Positions 7,839 through 11,357 of a stretch of 11,357 bases of DNA are shown one piece after another; positions within the stretch are counted from its first letter, which is position 1, and each line of letters starts with the position of its first letter. The notes beneath the pieces were generated by a model. It did no database searches, was not told the origin of the DNA, and saw only the letters and a program-made list of their open reading frames with translations. Made by a program: the position numbers and the translations under genes. The stretch is from an uncultured Veillonellaceae bacterium (GTDB taxonomy: Bacteria; Bacillota; Negativicutes; Veillonellales; Negativicoccaceae), in the NCBI GenBank assembly GCA_947254705.1, contig CAMYCX010000045.1, forward strand, positions 1-11,357, in the 5' to 3' direction.

Positions 7839-9155
7839 GTGAAACGAGTATCATTTTTAACCTTAGGATGTAAGGTCAACCAATATGATACAGATGCCAT
7901 GCGGGGCCTTTTTGTACAGGCAGGTTACCAAGTTGTCGGCGCACACGAAGCAGCGGACGTATGTGTGATTAATACGTGCTCGGTAACGCATATTGGTGAA
8001 CGTAAGTCACGGCAGGCAATTCGTAAAATGCGTCGATTAAATCCGGACACGTTAATCGCAGTTACGGGTTGTTATGCACAACTAGATCCCGAAACGATTA
8101 TGGGAATTGATGGTGTGCGTTTAGTTTTAGGAACACAAGATCGGACAAAGATTGTGGACTTTGTTGAATCATGTGGTCCGGATAATATAGTACATAATTA
8201 TGTACGGGATATTTTGCCGACTACAGATTTTGAAAATCTAAATCTGTATGGTGGTGCTGTTGAGCATACGCGGGCATATATAAAAATACAGGAAGGCTGC
8301 GGGAATTTTTGTACTTTTTGCATCATTCCATATACGCGTGGTCGGTTAAAATCCAGACAAGCGACAGATATTTATAATGAAGCTATTCGCCTGATAAACG
8401 AAGGATATAAGGAAATTATATTAACCGGCATTCATTTAGGAAATTACGGACAGGATTTGGGTAGAGGAAACAGTCTGGCGGATGTTGTGAAAATGCTGCT
8501 TGCGCAAACAGATATATCACGCATCAGGTTAGGCTCAATAGAATCAGTGGAGTTGTCGGATGAATTGATCGACTTATTGGCTACAGAAACAAGGCTATGT
8601 CCGCATTTACACTTACCGATACAATCCGGTTCCGAACGAGTTCTTCGGATGATGCGCAGGCACTATCATCTGTCAGAATACTTGGCTTTGATTTCAGATT
8701 TACGACGTCGCGTACCGAACGTTTCGTTAACGACGGACTTAATTGTCGGATTCCCGGGGGAAAGCGAAGAAATGTTTCAAGAAACATTGGAAACTCTCAG
8801 GCAAGTTGGCTTTGCTGCGGTACATATATTTCCTTATTCCCGCCGGCAGGGAACACCTGCAGCAGATTTCCCGAATCAGGTTTCGGAGTCAGATAAAAAG
8901 GAACGGGTACATCGTGCAGAACTAGTGGTGCGTGAAGGAGCAAGTATTTATCGTCGAGGATTTATCGGAAGTAATGTTAATGTGTTGGTGGAAGGTCGTG
9001 CAAAAAACGGACGATTTGAAGGGATGTCAGCGCATTATCATCGTGTGCAGTTGGTGAATGAAGTGCCTAACACAGGAGAGATTTATTCGACACATATTAT
9101 TGGTGAAGATGGTGACGGTTTAATAGGTATTGCGGATGTAAAAGAGGAGGAGTGA
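7839..9155 (+). CDS. mtaB: tRNA t6A37 methylthiotransferase MtaB
   Basis: This radical SAM methylthiotransferase converts t6A to ms2t6A at position 37 of ANN-decoding tRNAs, stabilising codon-anticodon pairing. It has 438 residues with complete three-domain order. The N-terminal MTTase domain has cluster ligands Cys11 (LGCKVNQYDTDA), Cys47 (INTCSVT) and Cys78 (TGCYAQ). The radical SAM CxxxCxxC motif is Cys154, Cys158 and Cys161 (QEGCGNFCTFC), followed by LTGIHLGNYG and HLHLPIQSGS. A C-terminal TRAM RNA-binding domain spans about 375-437. TLGCKVNQY, INTCSVT and CTFCIIPYTRGR place it with B. subtilis YqeV/MtaB rather than MiaB. The start is GTG 7839 with AGAAAGGA (7823-7830) upstream. The stop lies just after the AGGAGG that serves the next gene. 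Unlike many Firmicutes, no prmA or rsmE separates it from dnaJ. Confidence 0.93.
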   Translation: MKRVSFLTLGCKVNQYDTDAMRGLFVQAGYQVVGAHEAADVCVINTCSVTHIGERKSRQAIRKMRRLNPDTLIAVTGCYAQLDPETIMGIDGVRLVLGTQDRTKIVDFVESCGPDNIVHNYVRDILPTTDFENLNLYGGAVEHTRAYIKIQEGCGNFCTFCIIPYTRGRLKSRQATDIYNEAIRLINEGYKEIILTGIHLGNYGQDLGRGNSLADVVKMLLAQTDISRIRLGSIESVELSDELIDLLATETRLCPHLHLPIQSGSERVLRMMRRHYHLSEYLALISDLRRRVPNVSLTTDLIVGFPGESEEMFQETLETLRQVGFAAVHIFPYSRRQGTPAADFPNQVSESDKKERVHRAELVVREGASIYRRGFIGSNVNVLVEGRAKNGRFEGMSAHYHRVQLVNEVPNTGEIYSTHIIGEDGDGLIGIADVKEEE

Positions 9156-9157
9156 AA

Positions 9158-9511
9158 ATGAGCGATTGTATTTTTTGTAAAATTATAGAGGGCGAGATTC
9201 CCAGTGATAAAGTATATGAAGATGAACGGTTTTTCGCATTTCGAGATTTATCCCCAGTAGCAGATACACATATTTTGGTGATTCCCAAATCACATATTGA
9301 AAGTGTAGTGGCACTTACTCCGGAAAAAGAGAAGAGTGCTTTGGCGGGAATCTTTTCGGTTGCACGGCAAATTGCCGTGGATGAAAAAATCGACCAAAAG
9401 GGATTTCGGTTGGTTGTCAATACCGGACGGGATGGAGGTCAAACCATAGCGCATTTTCATCTTCATATTATCGGAGGTAAAGAGCTGGGGTGGCCGCCGT
9501 TTGCGAATTGA
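9158..9511 (+). CDS. hinT: HIT family hydrolase, HINT-type (purine nucleoside phosphoramidase-like)
   Basis: This 117-residue histidine-triad protein hydrolyses nucleoside phosphoramidates or other AMP conjugates; the true bacterial substrate is usually unclear. The triad HFHLH is at His99, His101 and His103, with His101 the expected nucleophile. The C-terminal GGKELGWPP pattern is that of the HINT branch. CIFC at residues 4-7 plus His46 suggest a structural zinc site, common in bacterial HIT proteins. I chose ATG 9158, seven bases after AGGAGG (9145-9150). A GTG at 9152 would overlap mtaB by four bases but leaves almost no spacing. The gene is probably translated with mtaB. Its stop codon overlaps the -35 box of the rpsU promoter. 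Confidence 0.9.
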   Translation: MSDCIFCKIIEGEIPSDKVYEDERFFAFRDLSPVADTHILVIPKSHIESVVALTPEKEKSALAGIFSVARQIAVDEKIDQKGFRLVVNTGRDGGQTIAHFHLHIIGGKELGWPPFAN

Positions 9512-9536
9512 CAAATGAGGGGAATGGGATTATAAT
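9508..9536 (+). promoter_or_regulatory. full-consensus sigma-A promoter of rpsU-yqeY
   Basis: TTGACA (9508-9513) and TATAAT (9531-9536) match the sigma-A consensus at all 12 positions with the ideal 17-base spacer. The -35 overlaps the TGA stop of hinT. A start near 9543 would give a leader of about 43 bases before rpsU. Confidence 0.92.
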
Positions 9537-9542
9537 TTTAAT

Positions 9543-9554
9543 GTGCATTTGCAC
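9543..9554 (+). repeat. perfect inverted repeat at the expected rpsU transcription start
   Basis: GTGCA-TT-TGCAC is a perfect inverted repeat placed seven bases after the -10 box. As DNA it could be an operator; as RNA it could form a GTGC/GCAC stem with a four-base loop at the very 5' end and stabilise the transcript. At 12 bases it could also be chance. Confidence 0.4.
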
Positions 9555-9585
9555 CCCATAAGACTATTTGGAGGGAGGGATAAAC

Positions 9586-9762
9586 ATGTCTGAGATCAAA
9601 GTAAAAAAAGGCGAGTCATTTGACAATGCTCTGCGCAGATTTAAACGTTCCTGCCAAAAAGCCGGGGTTCTTTCTGAAGTCAGAAAACGTGAACATTACG
9701 AAAAACCCAGTGTACGACGCAAAAAGAAGTCGGAAGCAGCGCGTAAACGGAAGTTCAAATAA
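9586..9762 (+). CDS. rpsU: 30S ribosomal protein S21
   Basis: This small basic protein of the 30S subunit sits near the anti-Shine-Dalgarno region and helps initiation. It has 58 residues, typical of Firmicutes. It shows the family pattern VKKGESFDNALRRFKR, then a highly basic tail (SVRRKKKSEAARKRKFK). I chose ATG 9586 because the ribosome binding site GGAGGGAGG (9570-9578) lies just upstream; extending to the in-frame TTG at 9568 would consume that site. Transcription comes from the consensus promoter at 9508-9536, as expected for an abundant ribosomal protein. yqeY follows after 18 bases, a very common pairing. Confidence 0.97.
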   Translation: MSEIKVKKGESFDNALRRFKRSCQKAGVLSEVRKREHYEKPSVRRKKKSEAARKRKFK

Positions 9763-9780
9763 ACGAGACTGGGTGAAAAA

Positions 9781-10233
9781 ATGACAATTCAAGAACAATT
9801 GTTGCAAGATATGAAAGCAGCAATGAAAGCGAAAGCAGACGGGAAAATAGCCTTGTCTGTGATTCGTATGGTTCGCTCCGCATTGAAAAATGCGGAAATA
9901 CAACTTCATCGTCCGTTGGAAGAAGAGGATGTATTGGCGGTTTTGACAAAAGAGAAAAAGATGCGGGAAGATTCCCTTCGTGAGTTTGAACAAACTGCCA
10001 GACAGGATTTGGTGGAAGAAACAAAGGCGGAGATTGATGTATTAATGCGATATTTGCCGCAGCCGCTATCATTGGAACAAATACGTGAAATTATTCATAG
10101 GATTGTTCATGAAGAATCGATTCAACCTCTAAATTTTGGAACTGTTATGAAGGCGGTCATGCCGCACCTTAAGGGGCGTGCAGACGGCCGAACGGTACAA
10201 ACGATTGTGAAAGAGCTATTGGCGGAACAATAA
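9781..10233 (+). CDS. yqeY: GatB/YqeY domain protein
   Basis: This 150-residue protein has the YqeY fold, related to the C-terminal tRNA-binding helical domain of GatB, the tRNA-dependent amidotransferase subunit. It is presumed to bind tRNA, but its exact role is not established. Family patterns include IRMVRSALKNAEIQ near residue 30, LRYLP-like VLMRYLPQPLS in the middle and the C-terminal GTVMKAVMPHLKGRADGRTVQTIVKELL. The ATG at 9781 follows GGGTGA (9771-9776). It sits 18 bases after rpsU and shares its promoter. A strong terminator lies 16 bases after its stop. The last part of its coding sequence also contains a weak hairpin that could belong to the downstream leader signal. Confidence 0.93.
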   Translation: MTIQEQLLQDMKAAMKAKADGKIALSVIRMVRSALKNAEIQLHRPLEEEDVLAVLTKEKKMREDSLREFEQTARQDLVEETKAEIDVLMRYLPQPLSLEQIREIIHRIVHEESIQPLNFGTVMKAVMPHLKGRADGRTVQTIVKELLAEQ

Positions 10234-10255
10234 AATAGTATGGTCAATGAAGACC
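10196..10255 (+). promoter_or_regulatory. candidate ANTAR-type antiterminator (two hexaloop hairpins)
   Basis: Hairpin 2 is GGTC-AATGAA-GACC (10242-10255). It has four pairs and a six-base loop with A at position 1 and G at position 4, the loop signature recognised by ANTAR proteins. Its right arm (10252-10255) lies within the left arm of the following terminator, so the two folds exclude each other. A possible hairpin 1 at 10196-10209 is TACA-AACGAT-TGTG, also with A1 and G4, but its stem is weak (one G-U) and it lies inside yqeY, 32 bases away. The overlap geometry is seen directly; ANTAR binding is inference, and short hairpins like these can occur by chance. Confidence 0.35.
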
Positions 10256-10285
10256 TCACCGAGTGTTTTGGGTGAGGTCTTTTTT
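10250..10285 (+). terminator. strong intrinsic terminator between yqeY and glutamine synthetase
   Basis: AAGACCTCACC (10250-10260) pairs perfectly with GGTGAGGTCTT (10271-10281) across a ten-base loop. The right arm continues in a six-T tract ending at 10285. The ribosome binding site of the next gene begins at about 10287, so the hairpin sits in the leader of that gene as well as at the end of rpsU-yqeY. Confidence 0.93.
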
Positions 10286-10298
10286 GAAAGGAGAAAGC

Positions 10299-11357
10299 AT
10301 GGTACAAGAAAATGAGTTATTGTATGTAATCCCTGCAGGGAAATATGGGAAAGAGGGTATATTGTCATTATTGGCACAATACCCCGAAATTAAGTATGTA
10401 TCGTTGGTAGGAATTGATTTGGCAGGGAATGATACAGACGAGAAAATTCCTATCGAATTGTTTTTTAAAAACTACAATACTTTTTTTTCAGGGGAAGCGG
10501 TGCAAACCGATGGATCTTCCGTTGTGTTAACCAATATCGCAACCCTCAACAATGCGAAGGTAGATATTGTTGCAGATCCGGATGTCAACTGGATTATTGA
10601 TTATAATTGGCAAAATATAGACCCCGAATCGGGACGACCGGTAGGAACATTGCGTATTCCTTCTTTTCTTGTTCATGACGGGGAAATGGTTGATTCCCGT
10701 TCGATTTTAAAGCGTACGATTGATTATGTAAATCAAGAAATCATGTCTCTTTTGAAAACACATGAAATCATCGGCATGGATCATGTGTCGGCGGACGATA
10801 TCGACGAGCTATTATTTACTACAGCAACGGAGTTAGAGTTTTGGGTTAAAACCCCTAGTCAGGCAATTGACAGTCGAGCTCTTTCCGTTTCGCAACGAAT
10901 GCAGGAGCAATATTGGCAACGAACACATGGCGCTGTACGAACCGCTATGGAAGAAGCCATCGAGATGCTCAAGCGGATGGGGCTGGAACCGGAGATGGGA
11001 CATAAAGAAGTAGGGGGTGTTAAACCGAGGATTAACGACAACGGCCAGCTGGTCAGTGTGTTGGAACAGCTGGAGATCGATTGGCGCTACCAAAACAATC
11101 CGTTGCAAACCGCAGATAACGAATTAGAAGCACGCATATTAATTCGTGAAGTATTTCGCAAAAACGGTCTTGAGGTTACATTTAAGGCTAAGCCGATTAT
11201 TGGTGTTGCTGGGAGCGGCAAGCATACGCACGTTGGCATAGCGGCGCGGATGAAAAATGGTAAAGTGGTGAACTTGTTTGCACCACAGAAAATAAATGAT
11301 GACTTTTTAAGTGTAATAGGATACGGAGCACTCATGGGGATGTTGCATAACTATGAA
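10299..11357 (+). CDS. divergent glutamine synthetase, N-terminal 353 residues (cut by window end)
   Basis: This is probably an ATP-dependent enzyme making glutamine from glutamate and ammonia. The frame is open from ATG 10299 to the last base. An N-terminal beta-grasp-like region shows VSLVGIDLAGND (35-45), DGSS (71-74) and KVDIVADP (87-94). The catalytic domain has ATELEF (metal ligands Glu178, Glu180), MGHKEV (Glu237), QLEI (Glu259) and GSGKHTH (305-311). Compared with classical type I enzymes, where HHEV and the QNE-type Glu are about eight residues apart, here they are 22 apart, implying a ~14-residue insertion (about 239-255). GSGKH recalls type III enzymes. It fits neither main type well, so I give no symbol. 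The ribosome binding site AAAGGAGA (10287-10294) directly follows a terminator. A related ATP-grasp-free ligase of the glutamine synthetase superfamily is the alternative. Confidence 0.82.
   Translation, partial: MVQENELLYVIPAGKYGKEGILSLLAQYPEIKYVSLVGIDLAGNDTDEKIPIELFFKNYNTFFSGEAVQTDGSSVVLTNIATLNNAKVDIVADPDVNWIIDYNWQNIDPESGRPVGTLRIPSFLVHDGEMVDSRSILKRTIDYVNQEIMSLLKTHEIIGMDHVSADDIDELLFTTATELEFWVKTPSQAIDSRALSVSQRMQEQYWQRTHGAVRTAMEEAIEMLKRMGLEPEMGHKEVGGVKPRINDNGQLVSVLEQLEIDWRYQNNPLQTADNELEARILIREVFRKNGLEVTFKAKPIIGVAGSGKHTHVGIAARMKNGKVVNLFAPQKINDDFLSVIGYGALMGMLHNYE

Noticed and set aside
9616..9993. 125-codon and neighbouring - strand frames opposite rpsU and yqeY
   Set aside because: They are antisense to two well-recognised genes, have low-complexity, Phe/Leu-rich translations and no recognisable domain.
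10210..10241. Closer candidates for a first ANTAR-type hairpin next to hairpin 2
   Set aside because: Every A-N-N-G hexamer in this stretch allows at most two flanking pairs, so none forms a credible stem.
1..11357. Mobile elements, CRISPR arrays, tRNA or rRNA genes, or a defence-type gene cluster
   Set aside because: Genes are contiguous, conserved housekeeping genes on one strand. No transposase, spaced direct repeats or RNA gene pattern was seen, so no novel system is claimed beyond the leader candidate.

Overview
The window looks like an ordinary chromosomal housekeeping segment from a low-to-moderate-GC Firmicute. The evidence is the hrcA-grpE-dnaK-dnaJ operon order behind lepA-hemW, a perfect CIRCE operator, sigma-A-type promoters, strong AGGAGG-type ribosome binding sites, and a DnaK that lacks the short insertion found in the nucleotide-binding domain of proteobacterial DnaK. 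Protein flavour and the atypical glutamine synthetase suggest the Negativicutes (Veillonella/Megasphaera/Dialister-like), but that is a guess from memory, not a search. All genes are on the + strand and densely packed. I see no mobile element, CRISPR array, tRNA or rRNA.

Layout. (1) 1-3008: lepA (elongation factor 4), with hemW (heme chaperone, radical SAM) one base after its stop. An intrinsic terminator follows hemW. (2) 3055-7777: the class I heat-shock operon hrcA-grpE-dnaK-dnaJ. It has an extended -10 promoter whose -35 box lies inside the preceding terminator stem, then a perfect CIRCE site, and it ends in a GNRA-loop terminator. (3) 7780-9511: mtaB (tRNA methylthiotransferase) from its own weak promoter, overlapping or abutting a HINT-type HIT hydrolase. 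(4) 9508-10285: rpsU-yqeY behind a full-consensus TTGACA-17-TATAAT promoter, ending in a strong intrinsic terminator. (5) 10299 to the window edge: the first 353 residues of a divergent glutamine synthetase, truncated by the window end.

How the parts work together. lepA, rpsU, mtaB and yqeY belong to translation and tRNA function. HrcA represses its own operon through CIRCE, and the operon supplies the DnaK/DnaJ/GrpE folding machine; GroEL is not in this window. The genes prmA and rsmE, which often lie between dnaJ and mtaB in Firmicutes, are absent.

The most interesting spot is 10196-10299. The terminator after yqeY ends about one base before the glutamine synthetase ribosome binding site, so there is no room for a promoter between them. 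A small hairpin (10242-10255) with a hexaloop carrying A at position 1 and G at position 4 shares bases with the terminator's left arm. This resembles the ANTAR-protein antitermination signal, known to control nitrogen genes in some Firmicutes. The second hairpin that motif requires is only weakly supported. I found no convincing wholly new system.
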